NCBI GenBank assembly: GCA_031255955.1
Contig: JAIRRO010000049.1
Coordinates: forward strand, 1 to 26,466
DNA: 26,466 bases
Origin: Oscillospiraceae bacterium
Lineage (GTDB): Bacteria > Bacillota > Clostridia > Oscillospirales > Oscillospiraceae
Direction: 5' to 3'
The notes beneath the pieces were generated by a model. It ran no database searches. It worked only from the letters and a program-made list of their open reading frames with translations, and had not been told where the DNA came from. Below are positions 8,262 through 15,279 of the stretch, piece after piece (the first letter of the stretch is position 1; the number at the start of each line of letters is the position of its first letter). The position numbers were made by a program, and so were the translations under genes.

Positions 8262-8968
8262 TTGAAGCCACCGCCGTCCGCCATATCGAGGCGGCGAAAA
8301 ACGGGGATCGTGACGCCGCCGGTGCCGCTATCGAGGAAAACGCCGGACTTATCTGGAGCGTGGCGCGGCGGTTTTTCGGGCGCGGTGTTGAGCCGGACGA
8401 TCTGTTTCAGCTAGGCTGCGTCGGATTTTTGAAGGCGATGCGCGGCTTTGACGCGGAATACGGCACACAGTTTTCCACATACGCCGTCCCCAAGATAGCG
8501 GGAGAGATTCGCCGCTTTCTGCGCGACGACGGTGCCGTAAAGGTCAGCCGTGGATTAAAGGAACGCGCCGCGAAAATCCGCGCCGCGAAGCGCGTTTTAG
8601 AGCAGAGGCTGGGACGGGAGCCGCTGCTTTCCGAATTATCGGCGGAGGTTGGCTTGGACGCCGCCGATATCGCCGCGGCGGAAACGGCGACAGCCGCACC
8701 CGAATCGCTTCAGCGTGAAACAGGCGAGGACGGCTTTACGCTTGAAGCCATCCTGACGAGCTCCGAGGACGAGGACGCGCTTGTAGAGCGCGTCGCCCTG
8801 CGCGAGGCTATCGACGCCCTGCCGGAAAACGAGCGTCTTGTCATCGGACTGCGATATTTTCACGGCTTAACGCAGGACGCCACCTCCCGCATCCTCCACG
8901 TCTCACAGGTTCAGGTTTCCCGACTTGAGCGGCGCGCAATTGATAAGCTCCGAAAAATGTTAGAATAA
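8258..8968 (+). CDS. sigF: RNA polymerase forespore sigma factor SigF (SpoIIAC)
   Basis: A 236-residue sigma-70 family factor without region 1. Region 2 includes DDLFQLGCVGFLKAMRGFD and FSTYAVPKIAGEIRRFLRDDG; region 3 follows with LKERAAKIRAAKRVL; region 4 ends with LPENERLVIGLRYFHGLTQ and the helix-turn-helix VSQVQVSRLERRAIDKL. The position after spoIIAB identifies it as sigma-F rather than the similar sigma-G. The start overlaps the spoIIAB stop by 4 bp. The last 11 codons and the stop are repeated just downstream at 8973-9008 in another frame. Confidence 0.93.
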   Translation: MIEATAVRHIEAAKNGDRDAAGAAIEENAGLIWSVARRFFGRGVEPDDLFQLGCVGFLKAMRGFDAEYGTQFSTYAVPKIAGEIRRFLRDDGAVKVSRGLKERAAKIRAAKRVLEQRLGREPLLSELSAEVGLDAADIAAAETATAAPESLQRETGEDGFTLEAILTSSEDEDALVERVALREAIDALPENERLVIGLRYFHGLTQDATSRILHVSQVQVSRLERRAIDKLRKMLE

Positions 8969-9008
8969 CGACCGCGCGATTGATAAGCTCCGAAAAATGC
9001 TGGAATAG
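8933..9008 (+). repeat. Tandem copy of the sigF 3' end
   Basis: The last 36 bases of sigF (8933-8968) recur at 8973-9008, offset by 40 bp. Four positions differ (8938/8978, 8960/9000, 8962/9002, 8968/9008). Both copies spell RAIDKLRKMLE and a stop; every difference is synonymous (GCA/GCG, TTA/CTG, TAA/TAG). The second copy lies after the sigF stop and in a different frame, so it is not translated as part of SigF. Confidence 0.95.
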
Positions 9009-9021
9009 CAGGCTAAAAAAA

Positions 9022-9077
9022 TTTTTTTGAAAATTTCAAAAAAAAGTGTTGACAAGCTGTTTTATCTGTGGTATTAT
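9022..9077 (+). promoter_or_regulatory. Strong sigma-A promoter with AT-rich UP element for 5S rRNA
   Basis: TTGACA at 9049-9054, a 17-bp spacer and TATTAT at 9072-9077 would start transcription near 9084, a few bases before the mature 5S RNA. Runs of T and A at 9015-9046, including TGAAAATTTCA at 9028-9038, sit where an UP element would contact the RNA polymerase alpha subunits, as expected for rRNA promoters. Confidence 0.88.
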
Positions 9078-9087
9078 ATCTTTCACA

Positions 9088-9204
<117 letters not shown>

Positions 9205-9207
9205 CAC

Positions 9208-9244
9208 AAAGCCGCCGCGAAGCTAAATGCCTCGCGGCGGCTTT
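9208..9244. terminator. Hairpin terminator shared by 5S rRNA and trpA
   Basis: A perfect 13-bp inverted repeat, AAAGCCGCCGCGA at 9208-9220 and TCGCGGCGGCTTT at 9232-9244, with an 11-base loop. It starts four bases after the 5S RNA and contains the trpA stop codon (9223-9225, minus strand) in its loop. The right arm and part of the loop encode the last TrpA residues. T-tracts are short on both sides, so termination may be imperfect. It probably serves both converging transcripts. Confidence 0.75.
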
Positions 9245-10005
9245 GTCATATCCCGCACGTATTTCTCTATATGCTCCCCCGCGCCCGCGCCATGCTCGGC
9301 GATAATGGACACGATGGCGCTGCCGACAATAACGCCGTCGGCGCGCTTCCATATTTCCGCCGCCTGCCGGGGGCTGTGTACGCCGAAGCCGACAGCGATG
9401 GGGATATCCGTATGCTCCCGCACAGAGTCCACAAGGGCGCCTATATCCGTCGTTATCTCCGAGCGCGCGCCCGTCACACCCAGCGAGGAAACGAGGTATA
9501 CAAATCCCTCCGCGCCCTTGGCGATGCGCTGCGTGCGCTCACGCGAGGTCGGGGCTATCAGCGATATCAGCTCTATGCCGTGGCGGGTGGTGAATTCGCG
9601 CACCTCATCGCTCTCATCAAACGGCAAATCGGGGATTATTATGCCGGAAATGCCGCACTCGGCGCACCGCGCGAAAAACGCGTCATATCCGTAGGCGAAC
9701 ACGGGGTTGAGATACGTCATAAACAGCAGCGGCACGCGCACCTCGCCGCGTAGGGACAGCGCGGTCTCAAATATCCCCTCGATGGTGGTGTTCGACTGAA
9801 ACGCCCGCAGATTCGCCGCTTGAATCGTTCCGCCCTCCGCTATCGGATCCGAAAACGGTATGCCCAGTTCTATGACATCGGCGCCCGCGCGCTCAAGCGC
9901 AAGCACGTATTCGCGCGTTTTTTCAAGGCTCGGGTCGCCCGCCATTATGTAAGCGACAAACGCTTTTTTATCGCGAAAAGCGTTTGAAATTTTGCTGTTA
10001 TTCAT
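9223..10005 (-). CDS. trpA: Tryptophan synthase alpha subunit
   Basis: This 260-residue TIM barrel cleaves indole-3-glycerol phosphate to indole and glyceraldehyde 3-phosphate, passing indole to TrpB. The catalytic acids are Glu46 (VIELGIPFSDP) and Asp53. FVYLVSSLGVTGAR and VGFGVHSPRQAA form the phosphate-binding region. I place the start at ATG 10005, with GGGAGG at 10015-10020 inside trpB; the first 14 residues of a longer frame are probably not translated. It overlaps the trpB end by 8 bp, giving tight coupling of two subunits that form an alpha2beta2 complex. The stop lies in the loop of the terminator hairpin. Confidence 0.95.
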   Translation of the reverse strand: MNNSKISNAFRDKKAFVAYIMAGDPSLEKTREYVLALERAGADVIELGIPFSDPIAEGGTIQAANLRAFQSNTTIEGIFETALSLRGEVRVPLLFMTYLNPVFAYGYDAFFARCAECGISGIIIPDLPFDESDEVREFTTRHGIELISLIAPTSRERTQRIAKGAEGFVYLVSSLGVTGARSEITTDIGALVDSVREHTDIPIAVGFGVHSPRQAAEIWKRADGVIVGSAIVSIIAEHGAGAGEHIEKYVRDMTKPPRGI

Positions 10006-11191
10006 CGCGTAAATCCTCCCCCATATATCGGGCAATCGCCGCCACATCCTTGTCGCCGCGCCCCGACAGGCATATTATTATGCTCTCGTCCGTGCCGAAC
10101 TCCGCCGCTATCTGCCGCGCATATGCCAGTGCATGCGCCGATTCAATGGCGGGGATTATCCCCTCTGTCCGCGAAAGCCAGTAAAAGGCGTCCACGGCTT
10201 CACTGTCCGTAATGGGGACGTATTCGGCGCGCCCCGCGTCGTGCAGATACGAATGCTCAGGACCGATTCCGGGATAATCCAAGCCCGCCGATATGGAATA
10301 CACAGGCGCAATCTGCCCCGCCTCATCCTGGCAAAAATATGACTTCATCCCGTGAAACACGCCCACGCGCCCGCGCGCAATCGTCGCGGCGTGCTCGTCC
10401 GTGTCAATGCCGCGTCCCGCTGCCTCGCAGCCGATTAAGCGCACCCCGTCGTCGCCGATAAACGCGTGAAACGCGCCGATGGCGTTCGAACCGCCGCCGA
10501 CACAGGCGATAACGGCGCCGGGCAAGCGCCCCTCTCGCTCTAATATCTGCGCGCGCGCCTCGCGGCTGATTACGCTTTGAAAATCGCGTACTATCGTCGG
10601 GAACGGGTGCGGACCCATAACCGAGCCGAGTATGTAATGCGTGTCCGCGACGCGGCGCGTCCACTCGCGCATTGTCTCGTTTACGGCGTCCTTGAGTGTC
10701 ATGGTGCCGGAGGTGACCTCATTCACGTTCGCGCCTAACATACGCATACGGTATACATTCAGCGCCTGTCTGCGCGTGTCCTCGCGTCCCATAAAAATTT
10801 CGCACTCCATGCCAAGCAGCGCCGCTACTGTTGCCGTCGCGACGCCGTGCTGCCCCGCGCCCGTCTCCGCGATGACGCGCTTTTTCCCCATGCGCCGCGC
10901 CAGCAGCGCCTGTCCCAGCGCGTTGTTCAGCTTGTGCGAGCCGGTGTGATTCAAATCCTCGCGCTTCAGATATATCCGCGCCCCGCCCAGCTCACGCGTC
11001 GCGTTCTCCGCGAAATACAGCCGCGACGGTCTGCCCGTGTATTCGCGCAGATAAGCGCCCAGCTCGGCGTTAAAGCCCTCGTCGTCCTTTAACGACTGAT
11101 ATGCCTCCTCCAGCTCGGCAAGCGCGCCCATAAGCGTCTCCGGCACATACTGCCCGCCGTATTCGCCGAAGCGTCCTTTTCGTTTGTTCAT
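9998..11191 (-). CDS. trpB: Tryptophan synthase beta subunit
   Basis: This 397-residue PLP enzyme condenses indole with serine to make tryptophan. The PLP lysine is Lys87 in NHTGSHKLNNALGQ, followed by AETGAGQHGVATA and the glycine-rich phosphate loop CVGGGSNAIGAF. The N-terminal GEYGGQYVPETLM is typical of the main TrpB1 form that works with TrpA. The start ATG 11191 has AAAGGAA about 12 bases upstream. It follows trpF by 30 bp and overlaps trpA. Confidence 0.96.
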   Translation of the reverse strand: MNKRKGRFGEYGGQYVPETLMGALAELEEAYQSLKDDEGFNAELGAYLREYTGRPSRLYFAENATRELGGARIYLKREDLNHTGSHKLNNALGQALLARRMGKKRVIAETGAGQHGVATATVAALLGMECEIFMGREDTRRQALNVYRMRMLGANVNEVTSGTMTLKDAVNETMREWTRRVADTHYILGSVMGPHPFPTIVRDFQSVISREARAQILEREGRLPGAVIACVGGGSNAIGAFHAFIGDDGVRLIGCEAAGRGIDTDEHAATIARGRVGVFHGMKSYFCQDEAGQIAPVYSISAGLDYPGIGPEHSYLHDAGRAEYVPITDSEAVDAFYWLSRTEGIIPAIESAHALAYARQIAAEFGTDESIIICLSGRGDKDVAAIARYMGEDLRDE

Positions 11192-11202
11192 ATGCGTTTA
11201 TT

Positions 11203-11232
11203 CCTTTCGATGTGATGCCTTTCAATGTGACG
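11203..11232 (-). repeat. 15-bp tandem repeat at the trpF/trpB junction
   Basis: Two adjacent 15-bp units, 11203-11217 and 11218-11232, differ at two positions. Read on the minus strand, each ends in GAAAGG. The upstream unit contains the trpF stop codon; the downstream unit supplies the likely trpB ribosome-binding site. It looks like a local duplication that created a second Shine-Dalgarno-like site. Confidence 0.8.
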
Positions 11233-11848
11233 CCTTAGTTGGTGTGCGCACGGCTTCTACGAAGCGCTTCATTTTTTCGTAGTCTTTATAGCCTTCGGTT
11301 TCCACGCCGCTGCTGACGTCCAGACAGTATGGCGAAACGGAGGCAATCGCCGCGGCGGCGTTCTCCGGCGTCAAGCCGCCCGCGAGGAAAAAGGGCTTTG
11401 TCACCGCGCCTAGCTCCGACCAGTTGAAGCGCTCTCCCGAGCCGCCCGACGCGCCCGCGCGGAACGAATCGAACAGCCAATAATCCGCGCCCTCGTATTC
11501 GCGCCTGTCGGCGCCCGCCGGAAGCGCTTTTATAATCTCCGCGTCGCACAGCTCACGCAGCCGCGCGATATACCGCGCGTCCTCGCCTCCGTGCAGCTGC
11601 GCCGCGTCAATAACGCCGTCCGCCAGCAGCGCGGCAACAGCGTCAACGGGCGCGTCCACAAACACACCGACAGCCGTAATACGCGCGTCTATCCTCTCAC
11701 GCAGTCGCGCCGCCGCCGACGGTGTAACGCAGCGCGGGCTTTTCTCAGCGAACACAAAGCCGATGTATTCCGGCAGGAGAAGGTTCGCGTATTCGGTATC
11801 GCACTCACGACGCAAGCCGCAGATTTTTATTTTAGTTATATTTTTCAT
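11222..11848 (-). CDS. trpF: Phosphoribosylanthranilate isomerase
   Basis: This 208-residue TIM barrel converts phosphoribosylanthranilate to CdRP in tryptophan synthesis. The catalytic cysteine is Cys10 in KIKICGLRR. QLHGGED, WLFDSF, FFLAGGLTPENA and LDVSSGVE are family motifs; the aspartate in WLFDSF is the probable general acid. The start is ATG 11848. Its own promoter lies about 35 bp upstream, so the trpF-trpB-trpA unit starts here. trpE, trpG, trpD and trpC are not in the window, so the pathway is split unless they are lost. Confidence 0.94.
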   Translation of the reverse strand: MKNITKIKICGLRRECDTEYANLLLPEYIGFVFAEKSPRCVTPSAAARLRERIDARITAVGVFVDAPVDAVAALLADGVIDAAQLHGGEDARYIARLRELCDAEIIKALPAGADRREYEGADYWLFDSFRAGASGGSGERFNWSELGAVTKPFFLAGGLTPENAAAAIASVSPYCLDVSSGVETEGYKDYEKMKRFVEAVRTPTKASH

Positions 11849-11884
11849 TGTGCGTTCACGCTTTCGTTTCGGGTGTTTGCATTA

Positions 11885-11913
11885 AGTATACCATATTTTT
11901 TGCCGGGTGGCAA
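11885..11913 (-). promoter_or_regulatory. Promoter of trpFBA
   Basis: On the minus strand, TTGCCA (11908-11913), a 17-bp spacer and TATACT (11885-11890) predict a start near 11878 and a leader of about 30 bases. That is too short for a classical trp attenuator, so any tryptophan control would have to act at the promoter. Confidence 0.75.
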
Positions 11914-11917
11914 AAAA
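11896..11917. promoter_or_regulatory. Palindrome over the trpF -35 box, candidate operator
   Basis: A perfect inverted repeat, TTTTTTGCC at 11896-11904 and GGCAAAAAA at 11909-11917, with a 4-base centre. It covers the -35 element and part of the spacer of the trpF promoter and lies 27 bp before the -35 of the divergent ricT promoter. A repressor bound here would block trpF. The protein is unknown. Confidence 0.5.
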
Positions 11918-11944
11918 CGGGGCGATGAGCGGCGCCTCACCCAC

Positions 11945-11973
11945 TTGACATATCGCGCAACACAGTGTACAAT
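11945..11973 (+). promoter_or_regulatory. Sigma-A promoter of ricT
   Basis: TTGACA at 11945-11950, a 17-bp spacer and TACAAT at 11968-11973. The predicted leader is about 88 bases and contains a 6-bp GC hairpin (CGCGGC at 11993-11998 and GCCGCG at 12003-12008). The hexamers are identical to those of the RNase Y promoter. ricT, the ABC-F gene and the ECF gene probably form one transcript. Confidence 0.83.
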
Positions 11974-12067
11974 ACGCGTGGGCAAGCATCCCCGCGGCGG
12001 CAGCCGCGCGGTATTTAATCATTTTCCGCGTCATACCCGGCGCTGATAATTTGAAAGGGAACCTAAA

Positions 12068-13279
12068 TTGATAGAAGTCGTAAGCATAAAATTCACCGAT
12101 AACGGTAAAATCTATTTTTTCAACCCGCGCGAGCTGACGCTGAGCCGCGGAGACCACGCCGTTGTGGAGACCTCCAAGGGCATGGCATACGGCGAGTGCG
12201 TCTATGGCAACCACGAGGTGGACGAGCAAATTGTCATTCCGCCGCTGCGCCCCGTGATACGTCGGGCAACCCCGATGGACGACAGCCGCGCCACTCATAA
12301 CCGCGACCGCAGCGCGGAGGATTTGCGCCTCTGCCAGCAAAAGATTGACGAATTCCGCCTGCCGATGAAGCTCATTTCCTCCGAACGCAGCTTTGACGGC
12401 TCGTTGATTACGTTCTATTTTTCCTCGGGTGGGCGCGTGGACTTCCGCGAGCTGGTGCGTGAGCTGACGCAGACCTTCCGCGATGTATCGCAGTCGCTCG
12501 CGCTGCGCGTAAAGCTGACGCAGGTCGGCGTGCGGGACGAAGCGAAGCTGGTCGGCGGACTGGGCGTCTGCGGCAGGGCGTTCTGTTGCACACAATTTCT
12601 CGGCGAATTTCACCCCGTGTCCATAAAAATGGCTAAAACGCAAGGCTTATCGCTGAACCCCGTGAAAATATCCGGCACGTGCGGCAAGCTTATGTGCTGC
12701 CTTAAATATGAAGAAGAAGCCTATGAGGATCTTGTGACGCTTGCCCCGAAGATGGATTCCTTCGTCGAGACGCCTTTCGGCAAGGGGAGCGTTGTCGGCG
12801 TGAACCTCCTGCGCGGCATCGCGAAGGTTCGCCTTGAGGACGGCGGGGATACAACGCTGAAATCCGTTCCCTTTGCAGAGCTTGAGGTGCTGGGCGGCAA
12901 GGCGCGCCGCGCGGAATATCAAGCGGCAAAGGAAGCCGGTAATTTGGAGGAAGCGGGCTTTAAGCCCTCCGTGATTCGCAAGCCAGCGCCGTTGGTGATT
13001 CCCGATATTCTACCGGAGCTGCAAGGCTCCGGCGCGACAAGAGCCGGTTCGGCGCAGCGTTCCGCATCGGGCGGCGGCAAAAATCAGCAGCCTAAGCGCA
13101 ACGGCGGCGGCGGAAATCGTCGCGTCACGAAAAATCAGGATAAGCACGAGCCCGCGGCGACGCCGACAGCGGCTCCGGCAGCGGCTCCGGCAGCCCCGCG
13201 CACTCCGGCACCGCGTCCGGAGCCGGTGAGAAAGCAGCATGGGCGGCGCGCTCCCGATAAGAGGCGCGACGAGGTATGA
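12068..13279 (+). CDS. ricT: RicT/YaaT-type PSP1 protein (stage 0 sporulation family)
   Basis: A 403-residue PSP1-domain protein. The core carries the cysteine pattern of RicT: Cys168, Cys173-Cys174 (VCGRAFCCTQFL) and Cys205, Cys210-Cys211 (SGTCGKLMCCLKYEEEAYE), which in B. subtilis contributes to iron-sulfur binding. There, RicT with RicA and RicF stimulates RNase Y processing and the Spo0A phosphorelay. The start is TTG 12068, preceded by AAAGGGA at 12054-12060. After about residue 290 comes a low-complexity basic, Pro/Ala/Gly-rich tail (PAAPRTPAPRPEPV) that is longer than usual and may bind RNA; this is inference. It is followed by the ABC-F gene after 4 bp. Confidence 0.9.
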   Translation: MIEVVSIKFTDNGKIYFFNPRELTLSRGDHAVVETSKGMAYGECVYGNHEVDEQIVIPPLRPVIRRATPMDDSRATHNRDRSAEDLRLCQQKIDEFRLPMKLISSERSFDGSLITFYFSSGGRVDFRELVRELTQTFRDVSQSLALRVKLTQVGVRDEAKLVGGLGVCGRAFCCTQFLGEFHPVSIKMAKTQGLSLNPVKISGTCGKLMCCLKYEEEAYEDLVTLAPKMDSFVETPFGKGSVVGVNLLRGIAKVRLEDGGDTTLKSVPFAELEVLGGKARRAEYQAAKEAGNLEEAGFKPSVIRKPAPLVIPDILPELQGSGATRAGSAQRSASGGGKNQQPKRNGGGGNRRVTKNQDKHEPAATPTAAPAAAPAAPRTPAPRPEPVRKQHGRRAPDKRRDEV

Positions 13280-13283
13280 CGCG

Positions 13284-14798
13284 ATGTCTCAGATCAGCGT
13301 ATCGAATCTGACGTTTGCATATGACGGCGCTTATGACAACATTTTTGAAAACGTCAGCTTTCAAATAGATACCGACTGGCGGCTCGGCTTCGTCGGACGC
13401 AACGGGCGCGGCAAAACCACGTTTTTGAACCTGCTGCTCGGCAAATATGAATACGCGGGCACGATAAGCGCGTCCGTTGACTTTGAGTATTTCCCCTTTG
13501 ATGTATCGCAAAAGGACGCGCTCGCCGCGGATGCTCTTGAGGAAATCCGCCCGGGCTGCACAGACTGGGAAATCCGGCGTGAGATGAGCCTGCTTGAGGT
13601 GCGGGAGGATACCCTGCTCCGTCCGTTCGCTTCGCTATCAAACGGGGAGCGCACGAAGCTGATGCTCGCGGCGCTTTTTCTGCGCGAGAACGGTTTTCTG
13701 CTGATTGACGAACCGACAAACCATCTCGACGCGCACGGTCGGCGGCTTGTCAGCCGATATCTCGGCAGCAAGCGCGGGTTCATACTCGTCTCGCATGACA
13801 GGGCGTTTCTCGATGGCTGTGTTGACCATATTCTTTCGATAAACCGGGCGGATATAGAGATTCAGCGCGGCAATTTTTCGGCGTGGGCAGCCAACAGGGA
13901 GCTGCGCGATAATTTTGAGCTGGCAGAGAACGAAAAGCTCAAAAAGGAGGTCAAGCGGCTCGAAAAAACCGCGCGGGAAAAGGCGGCGTGGTCCGACGCG
14001 GCTGAAAGCCGCAAGATAGGCTTCGATCCGTCCAAAACCGAGAAGAGCATGGGTCGGCGTCCGTATGAAGCGGCGAAATCAAAGAAAATGATGAAACGAG
14101 CCAAAACCATTGACGCGCGGCGGCAGGACGCGGTCGAAGAAAAATCCAAGCTGTTGAAAAACCTTGAAACACCGGAAAAGCTCAAGCTGACGCGGCTTGA
14201 TTATCACGCATCGCGGCTTGTCACGCTGGAGGATGTGTCTGTGTTTCGCGGCGGGAGGCGCGTATGCTCCGGCGTCAGCTTTGATATCAACAGGGGCGAC
14301 CGTGTATCGCTGCGCGGCGGCAACGGTTCCGGAAAATCCAGCCTGCTGCGGCTTATTCTTGGGGAGGATTTGGAGCACACCGGGCAGGTGAACGTTGCCA
14401 CTCGCCTTGTAATTTCAAGCGTCCCGCAGGATACATCCAGCCTCGGCGGCAGCCTTTCGGAATACGCGGAGGCGCATGGACTTGATGAAAGCCTGTTTAA
14501 GGCGGTGCTGCGGAAGCTGGATTTTTCGCGGACGCAATTCGATAAGGATATGCGCGATTTCAGCGACGGGCAGAAGAAAAAGGCGCTTATCGCGGACAGT
14601 CTTTGCCGGCAGGCGCATTTGTTGATATGGGATGAACCGCTGAATTTCGTAGACGTCATATCGCGTATGCAGATAGAGACCTTGCTGCTGGAATATCAGC
14701 CGACGATTCTTTTCGTTGAACACGACGAGGTGTTCTGTGAAAAAATCGCCCTGCGGACGATTGACTTGGACAACGGAACTGACGACGATGAAATATAG
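13284..14798 (+). CDS. Lsa-like ABC-F ribosomal protection protein
   Basis: A 504-residue protein with two ABC domains and no membrane segment. Walker A1 is GRNGRGKT at residues 38-45, an Lsa/Vga-type variant; the first signature is LSNGER and Walker B is LLIDEPTNHLD. A lysine-rich interdomain linker (FELAENEKLKKEVKRLEKTA) acts as the P-site tRNA interaction motif. The second domain has GGNGSGKSS near residue 345 and IWDEPLNFVD. Overall it resembles Enterococcus LsaA, which protects the ribosome from lincosamides, streptogramin A and pleuromutilins. The start ATG 13284 lies 4 bp after ricT with GAGG upstream. There is no drug-responsive leader, so expression is probably constitutive with ricT. 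Resistance is not proven. Confidence 0.85.
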   Translation: MSQISVSNLTFAYDGAYDNIFENVSFQIDTDWRLGFVGRNGRGKTTFLNLLLGKYEYAGTISASVDFEYFPFDVSQKDALAADALEEIRPGCTDWEIRREMSLLEVREDTLLRPFASLSNGERTKLMLAALFLRENGFLLIDEPTNHLDAHGRRLVSRYLGSKRGFILVSHDRAFLDGCVDHILSINRADIEIQRGNFSAWAANRELRDNFELAENEKLKKEVKRLEKTAREKAAWSDAAESRKIGFDPSKTEKSMGRRPYEAAKSKKMMKRAKTIDARRQDAVEEKSKLLKNLETPEKLKLTRLDYHASRLVTLEDVSVFRGGRRVCSGVSFDINRGDRVSLRGGNGSGKSSLLRLILGEDLEHTGQVNVATRLVISSVPQDTSSLGGSLSEYAEAHGLDESLFKAVLRKLDFSRTQFDKDMRDFSDGQKKKALIADSLCRQAHLLIWDEPLNFVDVISRMQIETLLLEYQPTILFVEHDEVFCEKIALRTIDLDNGTDDDEI

Positions 14799-15279
14799 TA
14801 TTAAAAAGCTTGCGGTGGCGGCGCTGCTCGCGGCGATAATTTTCGCCGTAACGGGACTGCTGCCCATAAGAATCCCCGGCACCACGGGATATTTGAATCC
14901 GGGCGACACGGTGATTTTTGCGGCGGCGTATCTCATCGGGGGACCCCTTGCGGCGGCGGCGTCCGCCGTCGGCAGCGCGCTGGCTGACCTCGCTGTCGGG
15001 GCGGCGGCGTATGTCCCGGCAACGGCTGTCATAAAGGGCGCAATGGCGCTGCTTGCGGCGGCGATAATGAAGCGCGGCGGCGCGCGCGCTTATATTCTGG
15101 CGTCTCTCGCGGGCGGGGCTGTTATGATGCTCGGCTATGCGCTGTATGAAACGGCGCTGTTCGGCGTCAGCTACGCGATAGCGGGACTTCCATTTAACTG
15201 TGTGCAGTGGCTCGTCAGCGCCGCGCTGTCGGCGGCGGTATACGGTGCTGTGCGTCGGTTGAAGGCTATTTTAACGTGA
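14788..15279 (+). CDS. ECF transporter S component, substrate unknown
   Basis: A 163-residue membrane protein with about five to six hydrophobic helices and the S-component feature GTTGYLNPGDTVIFAAAYLIGGP near the N-terminus. S components bind a vitamin or metal and work with a shared EcfAA'T energising module encoded elsewhere. The start ATG 14788 lies 11 bp inside the ABC-F gene and has only a weak ribosome-binding site, so translation is probably coupled. A thiamine precursor is possible because thiN lies 1.5 kb on, but an opposite-strand gene separates them and no TPP riboswitch is visible. The 3' end overlaps the convergent SLH gene by 9 bp. Confidence 0.8.
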   Translation: MKYSIKKLAVAALLAAIIFAVTGLLPIRIPGTTGYLNPGDTVIFAAAYLIGGPLAAAASAVGSALADLAVGAAAYVPATAVIKGAMALLAAAIMKRGGARAYILASLAGGAVMMLGYALYETALFGVSYAIAGLPFNCVQWLVSAALSAAVYGAVRRLKAILT

